Assembly: GCA_032433765.1 (NCBI GenBank)
Contig: JAVIAB010000073.1
Coordinates: 57,012,565-57,076,564, forward strand
Direction of reading: 5' to 3'
Origin: Megaustenia siamemsis
Taxonomy: Eukaryota > Mollusca > Gastropoda > Stylommatophora > Ariophantidae
DNA: 64,000 nt
Both the position numbers and the translations under genes were made by a program. Below are positions 44,663-56,902 of the stretch, one piece after another; within the stretch, counting starts at the first letter, position 1, and each line of letters opens with the position of its first letter. The notes below the pieces were generated by a model, which did no database searches, was not told the origin of the DNA, and saw only the letters and a program-made list of their open reading frames with translations.

Positions 44663-47600
44663 TTAGACAGCTAGTACAGTCACTGCCAAGAAGGAAAGGA
44701 ATGGCAAACTACCTTCTTAAATTGCCTTGAATAATCATGACACATCACAACCTTCTATTAACAGCTAACGACGTTAATGGGGGCTTCACAGCCACCTCGT
44801 CCGATAGGGAGCGCCATGTGCTACAGGTGACACCCGATCGTCATCAAGCAACTGTATGCAAGATCAAAAATAATGAGACACTAGCAATAGGAACCTGGAA
44901 CATTAGATCAGCACTCCAGGTTGGAAAACTAGAAAACATCAGTCAAGAAATGAAGAGAATGAAATTGAACATCTTGGGACTATGTGAAATGAGATGGACA
45001 GGGGCAGGATTATTACAACGCGACAGTGGAAATGTAATTTACTCTGGGGGAACCACACACGAAAGAGGAGTAGGCATCATGTTAGATAGAGAAAGAAGCA
45101 AAACAGTGAAAGGATTTTGGCCAGTATCAGACAGAATTCTGCTAGTAAAATTGAGTGGCAGACCAATGGATATCAACATAATTCAAGTTTATGCACCAAC
45201 AAGAAATAGCGAAAAAGAAGACATTGACACTTTTTACGAGGAGCTAGAGGCAGCCATGGAACAGTGTAAATCCCATGAAATAACTGTTGTATTAGGGGAT
45301 TTCAATGCAAAGGTAGGAACAGCTAAAGTGCAAAATGTGACTGGGGGGCATGGCCTTGGCGAGACGAATGACAGAGGGGATAGATTGATATATTGGGCAA
45401 AGACACATGAAATGATTATAGGTAACACCTGGTTCAAACAACACCCTAGGCGACTATGGACATGGCAAAGCCCAGACAAAAATGTACACAATCAAATTGA
45501 TTTTATACTGGTACAGAGAAGATTTAGGAATGGGCTAACGTGTGGGCTTACCAATATCAGCGTTGGTGAGGAGTGGATACCGGTGCCTACGTCATTCAAG
45601 GGAACTTTCTCATGTATTGTCACACTCGACAGGAAAAGTAGGGAACATAACCCGGTCGTGGTTAATGCTGAGGTCAACGGTCTCATCTGCGATAATACCG
45701 ATGAGAAAGATGCAGTCATCTATACAGACGGATCTGTAAGACGACACGAAAGAAGTGCATGGGCATTTACAGCACGCTCAGCAGGCAGAATAGCCAAGGA
45801 AGACAGTGGTGCATACGCCATGACCACGAGTAGCATGACAATGGAGGTGATGGCAGTGACCAAGGCATTCAAATGGTTAGAGTCACAAGACTACATCCAC
45901 GCATGTATACTGAGTGATTCGATGAGCATGATAAAAAAAGTGGAGGCGGGCTTTGTACGCATGCAATGGGTAGAGTCGTTACAGAAATCCAAAATACGTA
46001 AGGTCACCTTTGTCTATGTCCCTGGACATGCGGGAGTACGGGGAAATGAGAGAGCGGACAGGTTGGCTAGCTGCGCTGTCGTTGAGGACGGGCAACCGAT
46101 GGATCGGGCGGACATCATCAATGCCCTCCGAGATGTGGGAAGAGCACAGGACTTCGACAAACACAGATCAACGTCACTTCTTCGGATGATGGAAATGGGA
46201 GTTAAGATGGGCACGGCCAGAAATGAGAAACTTGGTGGCCGTGTAAGAAGACTTATCAACCAACATAGAACTGGAGTCGTCAGTCGCTGGACACTGAGGG
46301 AATTGCTGAGGAGGGGATCTGAGCACCTATGGACATGTTCAGAGTGCAATGATGATGACCCGCAAATAACTCAATAACTCAATAACTCAAGGCCAGGAGC
46401 AGATTGTAATAGTGACCATGTACCCGTAGTTGGAATGATAAGAATAAAACTGCGGAAGGCACAGTAATCACCAATAAATATAAAATTATAACTTTTTATG
46501 CTAAGAGTAGATAAACAGATGAGTGATAAGTACAGCATGATAGTACAAAATAGATATAATGCTATTGAGAAAATACAGGACATCCAGGAGCAGTGGGAAA
46601 TGCTCAAACAATCGATCCAGCAATCATCAAAAGAAGTAATACCAGTGACTAAAAGAATCAACAAAAAGAAATGGATGACAGAAGAAATATTATAACTAAT
46701 GGACGAAAGAAGAAAACATAAGAAAGAAGAACGAGCATACAAAATATTGCACAAAGAGATCCAAAACAAGTGCAGAGAAGCAAAGGAAGGATGGTTAAAA
46801 CAGAAATGTGAAGGAATGGAAAAACAACAAAAGAAAGACCCAAAATTTATGCACAATCAGTTAAATGAATTAACACGAAGAAAAGAAGTAAAAGTTTCAG
46901 GATGTGTGAAATCAAAGGAAGGAAATATAATAATGGGACAGGAGAAGACAATGGAAAGATGGACAGAATATATCAGTCAACTCTATGATGATGAAAGACC
47001 AGAATTAAACAATTCAAATGAAGACACAGGACCACCAATAATGCAGAGTGAAGTGGAGGACGCAATTCAACACATGAAAAGAGGCAAAGCTCCAGGTCCT
47101 GACAATATAACAATCGAAGAGATAAATGCATTAGGAGAGTTGGGAGTACAAGTCATAACAAAATTACTCAATGACATATATAACACTGGACACATACCCG
47201 AGGATCTACTAAAATCTATCTTTGTAGCCATACCGAAGAAGTCAGGCACCACTGAGTGTGAAGACCATCGCACTATTAGTCTCATGAGCCATATGACTAA
47301 AATATTACTAAGAATAAGCATGAGACGTGTAAGGAACAAAATAAAACCAGAAATAATTGAGGAACAATGTGGATTTGTGGAAGGAAAGGGCACCAATAAC
47401 GCAATATACATCTTAAGGACATTGATAGAAAGATCTATAGAGGTAAAGAAAGATCTATATATGTGCTTTATAGACTACACGAAAGCATTTGACAAAGTAA
47501 AGAAACACTTGGAAATAATAAATATGCTGGAGAAATTAAACATTGATGGCAAGGATCTGCGAATCATAAAAACCATGTACTGGCAACAAACAGCAGCTAT

Positions 47601-48456
47601 ATGAATTAACAACCAAACAGGACAATTTCAATTTATAAAACAAGGAGTCAGACAAGGCTGTGTTCTGATGCTGGATTTGTTTTCACTTTACAGCGAACAT
47701 ATTATGAAATCAACAGTAGACAAAAAAGGAATTGAAGTCAACGGTCACAGCATAAATAATTTACGATATGCGGATGACACAGTCTTAATAGCAGAGACAG
47801 AGAATGAGCTACAAGTAATGATAGACATAATAGTAAAAGAAAGCAACAAGAAAGGTCTCAGTCTGAATAGTAAGAAAACAGAAGTAATGGTTATATCGAA
47901 GAAACAATCATCACCATCATGCAGCATACAAATAAACAAGACAAATCTGAAACATGTGCATCGTTTGAAATACTTGGGCACAGTGATAACATCAGATGGA
48001 AGATGCAACACAAAAATAAAAAGCAGAATAGCTCAGGCCAAAATAGCATTTCAGAAAATGGAGAATATCTTATGCAACAAATCTATGTCAATAGAAATGA
48101 GAAAGAGAGTTCATCGGTGCTATATAGAACCAATTCTGACCTAGGGAAGCGAATCATGGACAGTAGACAAACAAATGAAAAGACGGTTAGAGGCCACAGA
48201 GATGGGATTTCTCAGAAGAATGTTGAAAGTTCCCTGGACAAATAAAAAGACCAATGAGGAAGTTCTCAAAGAGGCCAACACAAAAAGGGAGCTCTTAAAA
48301 AACATCAGAAAGAAACAATCAACATTTTTCGGGCACATTGTGAGAAGAGGAAAGTTGGAATACTTGGTTACAACTGGCAAAATAAAGGGAAAGAGAGATC
48401 GCGGACGACAAAGAGAGAAAATACTGGATAGCTTGGTGTCATGGCATGGAAAACTA
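44663..48456 (+). mobile_element. LINE alpha copy 2 (RTE/BovB-like), nearly full length with nested insert
   Basis: One reading frame (44737 onward) spans the element. AP-endonuclease: 'LAIGTWNIRSALQVGKLENI', 'LGLCEMRWTGAGLLQ', 'ITVVLGDFNAKVG', 'HNQIDFILVQRRFRNG'; the insert sits here, and the catalytic 'NSDHVPVVGM' follows at 46402. RT: 'RGKAPGPDNITIEEINALGE', 'YMCFIDYTKAFDKV', 'FIKQGVRQGC', 'NNLRYADDTVLIAETENELQ'. C-terminus 'FGHIVRRGKLEYLVTTGKIK', 'GKRDRGRQREKILDS'. Outside the insert only three stops interrupt the frame (TAA 46693, TGA 47602, TAG 48142). It is cut after 'VSWHGK' by the 34-bp satellite, so the final about 45 residues and tail are lost. Upstream (44663-44860) looks like 5'UTR. 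Confidence 0.92.
45537..46392 (+). mobile_element. I-type LINE 3' fragment (RNase H plus C-terminus) nested in alpha2
   Basis: Matches 51625-52465 at nearly every codon. RNase H residues are present: 'DAVIYTDGSV' (Asp), 'MTMEVMAVTKAF' (Glu), 'ILSDSMSMIK' (Asp), 'PGHAGVRGNERADRLAS' (His/Asp). C-terminus 'HLWTCSECNDDD', stop TAA at 46375, then three AATAACTC-like units before alpha2 resumes in the same frame. Together with the upstream endonuclease half it yields a 546-codon chimeric frame. Confidence 0.9.
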
Positions 48457-49357
48457 TTTAGGCAACAATATACTATTTTATATAGGCCTATTTAGGCAGC
48501 AATATACTATTTTATATAGGCCTATTTAGGCAGCAATATACTATTTTATATAGGCCTATTTAGGCAACAATATACTATTTTATATAGGCCTATTTAGGCA
48601 GCAATATACTATTTTATATAGGCCTATTTAGGCAGCAATATACTATTTTATATAGGCCTATTTAGGCAGCAATATACTATTTTATATAGGCCTATTTAGG
48701 CAACAATATACTCTTTTATATATGCCTATTTAGGCAGCAATATACTATTTTATATAGGCCTATTTAGGCAACAATATACTCTTTTATATATGCCTATTTA
48801 TGCAGCAATATACTCTTTTATATAGGCCTATTTAGGCAGCAATATACTATTTTATATAGGCCTATTTAGGCAACAATATACTCTTTTATATAGGCCTATT
48901 TAGGCAGCAATATACTATTTTATATAGGCATATTTAGGCAACAATATACTCTTTTATATATGCCTATTTATGCAGCAATATACTCTTTTATATAGGCCTA
49001 TTTAGGCAGCAATATACTATTTTATATAGACTATTTAGGCAACAATATACTCTTTTATATAGGCCTATTTAGGCAGCAATATACTATTTTATATAGACTA
49101 TTTAGGCAACAATATACTCTTTTATATAGGCCTATTTAGGCAACAATATATTCTTTTATATAGGCCTATTTAGGCAACAATATATTCTTTTATATAGACT
49201 ATTTAGGCAACAATATACTCTTTTATATAGGCCTATTTAGGCAACAATATATTCTTTTATATAGATTATTTAGGCAACAATATACTCTTTTATATAGACT
49301 ATTTAGGCAACAATATACTCTTTTATATAGACTATTTAGGCAACAATATACTCTTTT
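48457..49357. repeat. 34-bp satellite, about 26 copies
   Basis: Unit 'ggcagcaatatactatttta' plus 'tataggcctattta'. Later units change to ctcttttatata and lose 'ggc' (tatagactattta). It lies exactly between two LINEs. Single units also flank alpha copy 1 (43850-43878, 44631-44660). Confidence 0.96.
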
Positions 49358-49372
49358 ATTATTTTATTGAAG

Positions 49373-52300
49373 AGAACGTCATTTTCTGCGGAGACTTTAA
49401 TGCTAGAGGAAACCAGTGGGGTAACGTCATAACCAACAAGCAGGGAGAAGACCTAGAGAACGCACTGGTATCGGCCGATTTAGTGTGCTTGAATGATGGA
49501 AGGACAACAAGAATGGCCACTCGAACAGGGGATTGATAGTGTCATAGACCTTGCATTGGTGTCTTCCACCTTCGCACCAGTTTGCAGGTGGAGTACACTG
49601 GGGTTCCACGGAAGTGATCACTATCCATGTGTCCTCCTAATTGAGAAAAGCAGAAATAGAAGCCAGAAAAGAAAGCTCCGCACACTCCACTACGAGAAAG
49701 CAGACCAGGACGTCATTAGCAAAATCAGACATAGGAAACAGAGCGCCCCTCGTAGGAGGCAGGAGAGATAGACGCAGCCACCCTGGTGGAACGTAGAAGT
49801 CGAGGAAGCTTGGCGGAGCAAGAGACAAACGGCCAAGACATGGCAGAAAGCCAGAAAGAATGGAAGAACACAACATGAGCACTTGAAGTGTCTGAAAGTA
49901 GAGGTCGACCAAAAAATGATGCACTTTTAACGATGTACTAAGCAGGCTAAGGATGCCAAATGGGATGACTTCTGTAAAAAAGTATGCTCAGAAAAATCGC
50001 TCGCCACATTCTGGCGCCTTCATCAGAGCATGACGCAGAGGTATACCAGACTTTCAGAGCACAGGCCGGATATGGCACAAATCTGATGAGAGCAAAGGGA
50101 AGGCCCTGCTTGCCCGCTACATTGAGCAGACGGACCAAAGAAATGAGGCTGTAAGAATGAGGATACGGGGATCGCTGTCAAAATTGTGTAAGGATGTAGG
50201 GCTGGAAGAAGATCTCACAATCACAACCGATACCATTCGCACGACACTTAAAATGTCACACAACACTGTTCCAGATCCAGATGGTGTTCGGTACGATGAC
50301 ATAGGCGATTTAGCTGACGACGACTTGACAAAACAAAACTGGCCAATGAGTTTAATGCCAGCATTCGGAGTGGCCAGATTAAGGAGGAGTGGCTACACAG
50401 CTACTTACGACCGCTACTAAAGCCAAGCAAGGACCATTCTTATATCAGTGCCTACAGATCATCACAATGCAGAACACTGCGGGCAAGCTGCTGGAGAAAA
50501 TAGTTGCCCGTGTCCTCACCTGCCACCTTGAACAGAAACGCGTATTCCCACCCACACTCGGAGGTTATAGATATAACAAAGAGACATGGCTCAATGCGGC
50601 AGTCTTTGCCTATGACGTCTTCGAAGGCTTCCACAGACGAGAGGAGACATGTGCTGCTGCTATAGATCTGGAGGATGCATACAGCAGGGTACCATTTGAA
50701 TATCTCATGCATATGCTCCTCAAACTGGCGGTGCACCCCTTCCTGATTAGATGGATCGCAGCGGCACTGTTTCAGAGGAAGGTTATACTCAGATGCGGAA
50801 GTTGGTCTTCCGAGCCAACATCCATTTGTCCTGGGCTGCCACAAGGCTCACCATTGTCACCAGTTCTATTTAACGTGTACACAATAACGATCACGGAACA
50901 ACAGCTGGATGGGAGGGGAAGAATTATGACTTTTGTTGATGATATTCTGGTATATCGACAGGGAAGAGACAGACAGGGAATCGCCTCCACAATGCAAGAC
51001 AAACTCGATCGCATTTCTTCCTGGTATGGGGTTTCAGGTGCCTTGGTTAATCCTAATAAAGGATCAGTTTCATGGTTCTAACTTAACAATCATATCGTTA
51101 ATACGACCACACCGGTAGTACGAATGGGATCTGATGAGGTGACCAGGGACAAGTTGATGTCATACCTCGATGTTAAGTTTGATAGCAGCCTGCGTTTTCG
51201 GGACCACGTCGACCATGTGATAACAAAATCCCGCAAAGGATTAGCCGCCTTGAAGGTCATGGCAGCTGCCAACATCGAGCAGAGGCTACTTACTCTTCTG
51301 TTCCAGGGATTAGTCCTCGCACCAATCGAGTATGCCATGGCCATTCTTACTGTCAGTACGACTCAGATAGGCTGGAGAAAATACAAAATGAAGCCATGCG
51401 CATTATCCTGGGATGTACGAGGGACACTACCTGTGTAGCGATGAGGTATATTCTTGACTTCCCAAACATGGATGACAGAATCAAGATCTGGAGAGCACGA
51501 ACATACCTGAAGATTAGTACAGATACAGAACATCCATTGCACCACGTGCTCAACACAATAAAAGGTGCCAGGATAAAAATAGGCAAATCATGGGTGGGCC
51601 GAACAGAAGATGTCATCAAACAGGCCTGTGGGCTTACCAATATCAGCGTTGGTGAGGAGTGGATACCGGTGCCTATGTCATTCAAGGGGACTTTCTCGTG
51701 TATAGTCACACTCGACAGGAAATGTAGGGAACAGAACCCGGTCGTGATTAATGCTGAGGTCAACGGTCTCATCTGCGATAACACCGATGAGAAAGATGCA
51801 GTCATCTATACAGACGGATCTGTAATACGACACCAAAGAAGTGCATGGGCATTTACAGCACATTCGGCAGCCAGAATAGTCTACAAAGACAGTGGTGCAT
51901 ACGTCACGACCACGAGTAGCATGACAATGTAGGCGATGGCAGTGACCAAGGCATTCAAATGGTTAGAGTCACAAGACTACACCCACGCATGTATAATTGT
52001 ATACTGAGTGCTTCGATGAGCATGATTAAAAAAGTGGAGGCGGGCTCTGTACGCATGCAATGGGTAGAGTCGTTGCAGAAATCCAAAATACGTATGGTCA
52101 CCTTTGTCTATGTCCCTGGACATGCGGGAGTACTGGGAAATGAAAGAGCGGACAGGTTGGCTAGCTGCGCTGTCGTTGAGGACGGGCAACCAATGTATCG
52201 GGCGGACATCATCAATGCCCTCCGAGATGTGGGAAGGGCACAGGACTTCGACAAACACAGATCCACGTCACTTCTTCGGATGATGGAAATGGGAGTTAAG

Positions 52301-52480
52301 ATGAGCACAGCCAGAAATGAGACACTTGGTGGCCGTGTAAGAAGACTTATCAACCAACATAGAACTGGAGTCGTCAGTCGCTGGACACTGAGGGAATTGC
52401 TGAGGGGGGGATCTGAGCACCTATGGACATGTTCGGAGTGCAATGATGATGACCCGCAAATAACTCAATATTTCTAGAGG
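49373..52480 (+). mobile_element. I-type LINE (APE-RT-RNase H), long but broken
   Basis: Endonuclease C-half: 'NVIFCGDFNARGNQWGN', 'GSDHYPCVLL'. RT: 'NTAGKLLEKIVARVLTCHLE', 'CAAAIDLEDAYSRVPFEYL', 'CPGLPQGSPLSPVLFNVYTI', 'GRIMTFVDDILVYRQGR'. Connection: 'SLRFRDHVDHVITKSRKGLA'. RNase H: 'DAVIYTDGSV' onward, C-terminus 'CSECNDDDPQITQ'. Frameshifts and stops are frequent before 50389. In RNase H the codon for the catalytic Glu is TAG (51930-51932). The 5' half of the endonuclease and any ORF1 are absent. Confidence 0.88.
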
Positions 52481-52899
52481 TTTGTACTTATGTATATTAT
52501 TCACAGCTTCGCTAGCTGAAAGTACATCCAATCTTTCTTTATTTTAGAAAATAAAAATAACATAGAATCAAAGATTTTTCTTTTTTTCCTTTGCTCACTT
52601 TGCAAGTTGAACTAATTTGTGTTTTGCACCTTCAGTCCAGTGCGTCCATCCAATGATTCTTACCCAGAAACTGAGGGAAGGTAAAACCAAGAAAAATCCA
52701 CATATTCCAACAGAAAAATTCAGATTTCCCATGGCAGCATTTAAACCTGCGATAATTCTGTCCATTAACGAACATCTTTCCTCTAGGTCACCTAACCCCA
52801 TATGCATTCTAATACACAATAAGACAGTTATGCCTCTGTAGTATTGAAGACATATATTACTGCAGTGCAAACATATTTATATACATTATCTGACTATCT
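52481..52899. other. Unassigned; possible old repeat
   Basis: A 91-codon minus frame (52595-52870) with 'MHMGLGDLEERCSLMDRIIA' has the look of a decayed retroelement end, but I cannot place it. Confidence 0.25.
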
Positions 52900-53130
52900 A
52901 TAGTCCTTTTGAGCTGAAGATAGCCCATAGAATAGAAATTCTAGATTCTCATATCTGATGATCTCTGCTATTAACTGTCAGACTCTGAACACAACCCCCA
53001 CATCCTTGTTCTGGGCAAGCTTCTCAACCTCAGCTGATGCATACTGTTCTTTTGTGTTCTTATCTCTCGTGCCAGTGTTCTTTTAGTGTTTCTCTAAGTT
53101 AGCCTTTTTTCATGTTACTCTCTGATTCCT
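52900..53130 (-). mobile_element. LINE gamma-type 3' fragment
   Basis: Minus strand: 'RETLKEHW', 'EACPEQGCGGCVQSLTV', 'ESRISILWAIFSS', colinear with the minus-strand reading of 12530-12690. A decayed copy. Confidence 0.45.
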
Positions 53131-53456
53131 GTTGGATGGTTTGCATTGAAATTCTCTTGTCTCCTCTCAAGACATAATCAATATATGTCCACCTTCCTCA
53201 CTTGATTATACATCATATATTTTTGGAAACACAATGACACGACACTCACATCCACGGTCTACTTTGAGCCAACCGATTAAAGTGAAGTCACAGCTCAGTC
53301 TACCTCATTTTCTCATCACAATATGATTTAAGGAGGAGAAAAACAAAGACATTTGGGAATATGTCAACCTTTTTTGACAAATCTTTTGAGGTTATTTCTG
53401 AGTTGGAAAGCCGTGGTTGATTCATGAGAGGCTATATTTATAGCTTATGGTGAAGC

Positions 53457-54099
53457 ATGAGCAAACTTCAGAGGCGGTTGCTTCCAAGAGATCTCATTCA
53501 GAAAAGTGTTGTGGGTATGGAACATTCTGACAGTCTCCTCCAGGACGCAGCCGACTACAAAGAGATTCACGTTAGTAATAATAACTACATGGCATCTTAT
53601 CAAGGACTTTTGCATTCACCTGACACTGGAAACGATGGCAAGAGCATCAAAGAGAAGTCTGAGGTTCATGTCTTTGGATGAAGTTTCAACAAGATTGTGT
53701 TGGTGACTCACTTCAATATTTTTTTGTATTCCTGTGCATTTTGGATCCAACAAGCTGTTGTACCATACATGTCCAAAGAGCTTGGAGCAGACCCTGTGGT
53801 GTTTGGATATCTACAAACAACATTTGCTATTGTGCAGCTTGCTGGAGGTCCCTTATTTGGACGATTTGGGGATCTTTTTGGAAGTCGACTGGCTATGGTG
53901 TTAGCTTTTGCTGCCTCAGCCTTGTCCTACTTTTTGTTGTTGATATCAACCAATCTACCCTTGCTCTTCTTATCACGTCTTCCATCTGTGTTCATGCATG
54001 CCATGCAAGGTGGTCAAATGATAGTTGTAACTGGATTATTGGGTTTCATCACGAGCATTCTGGTGGTCATTGTTCTCTTGATAAAGAAAAAAATGACAG
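53457..54099 (+). pseudogene. SLC22A18-like MFS transporter, N-terminal part, damaged
   Basis: Homology to SLC22A18 (an organic-cation/proton-antiporter-like MFS protein) is clear from 53691: 'IVLVTHFNIFLYSCAFWIQQ', 'AVVPYMSKELGADPVVFGYL', 'QTTFAIVQLAGGPLFGRFGD', 'LFLSRLPSVFMHAMQGGQMI'. 'GRFGDLFGSR' is the MFS motif A. Oddities: (1) the homologous frame is preceded by an in-frame TGA at 53679-53681, while the likely initiator (ATG 53669, 'MSLDEVSTR') is one base out of phase; (2) after 'GQMIVV' the next helix 'GLLGFITSILVVIVLLIKKK' corresponds to a later membrane segment, so about 45 residues containing helix 5 appear to be missing. The segment ends at a GC-type donor, AG/GCAAGT (54099/54100). 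I see no downstream exons. The frame upstream (53457-53681) has no known motif. Confidence 0.75.
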
Positions 54100-54650
54100 G
54101 CAAGTTAGACACAGCAGCAAATTACTGCCCTTTGACTGATTTATGTTTCTTGTTTCAAGGGGAGGTCATTAGAACATACATTGATTGTTTTGTTTTTAGT
54201 AACACAGTATCTTCTGATTTAACTAATGACCTGCTGAATTTGGAAAACATGCTTTTGATGGAACAATTTCTTTTATTTTATGCTAATATTTTATACTTAA
54301 ACAATTCCAGGGTGCTAATTTAAAACAAAAATGTTTTAATTGTAATCTGTGATAAATATTAGATATATTAGATAAATGATCAAATGTCAATGATGGTAGT
54401 ATCGAATGCTACAATTGAGTTTGCATTATTCCCCATTATCTGTATTATATTTTAAAGGGACATAATACCAGCTTGAATGACTTCCCTTTGGCAAACAACC
54501 ATTTTTGACAATTTTCTTCCAACAAAAGTTTATAAAATTATAAATTCAACTTTTATCTAATACTTTCATAGTCTTTACTGCTTCATGTCATTTTTATTTA
54601 ACATGTCTAACAAAATGTAATTCTTTTTGGCATGAGTAAAGAAAAACAAA
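54100..54650. other. Intron-like or intergenic AT-rich DNA
   Basis: Follows the putative GC donor. No recognisable exon, though the frame stays open by chance to 54323. Confidence 0.35.
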
Positions 54651-54654
54651 AAAA

Positions 54655-54830
54655 ACCCAGTCATGCTGCTTGGCATATAGGGAATGTGGTTTTAGTGCCC
54701 ATATTTTTTAGGGACATTCAGCATATATCTTTGGGTTAATGTGGTCAATATTATGTCCATGCCACTTTGATTTCTCAGAAAAAAACATGTCTGGTACCCA
54801 TTTACAACTGGGCAAACCTGACTAAGACTG
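54655..54830 (-). mobile_element. Divergent SINE S1, head missing
   Basis: 'cagtcatgctgcttggcata', 'tagggaatgtggttttagtg', 'gggttaatgtggtcaatatt', 'ggtacccatttacaactggg' match the S1 body in reverse. Confidence 0.75.
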
Positions 54831-55059
54831 TCAGACCTAAAAGAAATTGTTTCATTGGAGAATTAACAAACATTCATACCTTAAATTAAAGTAATTAAAT
54901 ACGAAAATATTGTTTTTTTTCCCCCACTATTTTGTTAATAACAGTTGCAGTTTAATGTAACCTGCAATCTATGGTTGAATAGATTGTGTTTTGCCACAAG
55001 TGGGCAAAATCTCAAGTAACAACAACAAATGACAATTATTTAAAAGTCATGAATTTAAG

Positions 55060-55150
55060 TGAAAGACTGGATGATCTAGAGTTTAAAACCCTGACCTCTG
55101 TGCTAGGAGGTCTTAAGTTCAAATCTTGGCATAAATGGAAGGGATTTTTC
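55060..55150 (+). mobile_element. Possible tRNA-derived SINE head
   Basis: 'gatgatctagagtttaaaac' could be an A-box region and 'aagttcaaatcttgg' a B-box. The body is not recognised. Confidence 0.25.
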
Positions 55151-55229
55151 TGTTCAAATCCGTTGCTACTTTATTGTTTTGCCTATGACACAATGGTTCT
55201 TGCTGCCTATCCGCCATATTGAGCGGTAT

Positions 55230-56414
55230 TCCACAAAAATACACAATATATATAATCGTAATTCAGGGCACCATTGTTTTACTTTCCCTGATCTATAGGT
55301 ACTTAGATTAGTTGTTGAGATCTCTCGGATAATAGCAAAAAATTGGAGGTCCTAGGTGTACTTTACTCATGTTAAAGTACCTTTGGAAATTAAGGATTCA
55401 AATGAGGAGACCAAAATAGCTACTGCATAAGTAACAATGTTAAGCAAACTGCCCATGTCAAAATGGATGAGTTGAGCTGAAAGGTGTAGATATCACAGTT
55501 TCCAACATGGTGGAACGTTTTCATGTTCTCTGGACCACTGCAGAAATTGCATTTGTTGACTGATTAGTTTCGGCTCTTCAGTGCAATTTTCTGTGTTGAA
55601 GTCAGTCTGGGGATCCACTTAACAGAATTCGCTGATAATGCAGAGTCCTACACACCTCAATGCTCCTCTTTGTCAAATCCAAGTTTGTGAATGCAACCTT
55701 CCCCAGTCTAGAGTTGATATGTGGTTTATGTCAAAACATCGAGTGCTGTTCCAAGGCCATTGTTTGATTTTTTTTTTACGCCAAGTATTTACATGTTACA
55801 ACTCATTAATATGGACTGCTCTGCCAAGTCAATCGCAGTATCGACTTTAGAGATTGCGCATCATCTTTTCGTGCATTGTTGGCTGCATTTATTAGAGTAA
55901 TTTGGATCTTATGGGCGCAGCCATTGTTGTGTGTGCTGCACCATCACAATAGCTGATTGTATTCCCTAAAACGGCCATATGCTAATAGTGAAAGGCAGGG
56001 TCACTCCAGTAGGTTCATGTTAGTTTGGAGGGATTCATAACCATAACCACTCATCTTTGTGTGTGCATGTCTGTGTTAGTCACCTCTACTGACTCGGACA
56101 GATGGTGCTCGTAAACCTGGGAGGGCCGACCTTCTAAGGGCAGAATCCCCCTACAGAAAAGATGATCTGCTGCCTTGCAGGAAGATTGGGGACAATCAAA
56201 GGCTAAGGAAAGCAAACCTGAATAAAATGCTGGCTGAAATTGGATGCACTGGACCACTGGCGCAGAACACAGTGCAACGTTTTAATAGGTACTCAATCAG
56301 GGTGGATCTAACAGTACTCTAATTATGATGTTCTGTCTGTGGGGTCGATCAATTCATTTAAACATACAGCAGTCTTCATGTGAGAGTGTGGAACCCTACT
56401 CTGATTGAGTCTTG

Positions 56415-56456
<42 letters not shown>

Positions 56457-56880
56457 TATTTTTGGATGCTTTGTCATTTTTCTTACTTCTGCACTAGTCT
56501 TGAATTCATTCCATGCATGATAGATATACAAAGCATTTTCATGAGACATTTGTTTTCAAATACATCTAATTTATTTTCTATTTCTTTACTTGTTTTCAAA
56601 TCTAAAATGCATTAGGTTGGAAAATACTTTATCAAATCCTGATTTTTGCACTTGTGCTTAGTAGTTTTAATTTCCATATTTTATCAAGGGTTCTGAAAGT
56701 CACTGCTGCCTTTGCCATTCTGATTCTAATTTCTTTCTTTGTGTCTCCTTCTTGATTTATGCAGCTTCCAAGATATGCAAAGTGATCTACCTATGCCACC
56801 ACTTTTCCATCCAGGCATTTTCTTTCTTCTGGATGAATTTAATTTATAGCATTAATTACATTTGTAGCACACTAGGCAAT
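55230..56880. other. No gene recognised; contains a (GA)n microsatellite
   Basis: (GA)15 at 56420-56449. The minus frame 56051-56257 has a C/H-rich stretch ('DCPQSSCKAADHLFCRG') that could be a decayed LINE zinc motif; not strong enough to call. Confidence 0.3.
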
Positions 56881-56896
56881 TGTAGTGTAATATGTT

Positions 56897-56902
56897 TTTA
56901 TT
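56897..56902 (-). terminator. Candidate polyadenylation signal AATAAA
   Basis: Minus-strand AATAAA about 900 bp after the prefoldin-like stop. A nearer AATAAA is at 57265-57270. Confidence 0.35.

Noticed and set aside
55200..55222. Match to the M1 end ('cctatccgccatattga')
   Set aside because: Only about 17 bp, too short to call a copy.
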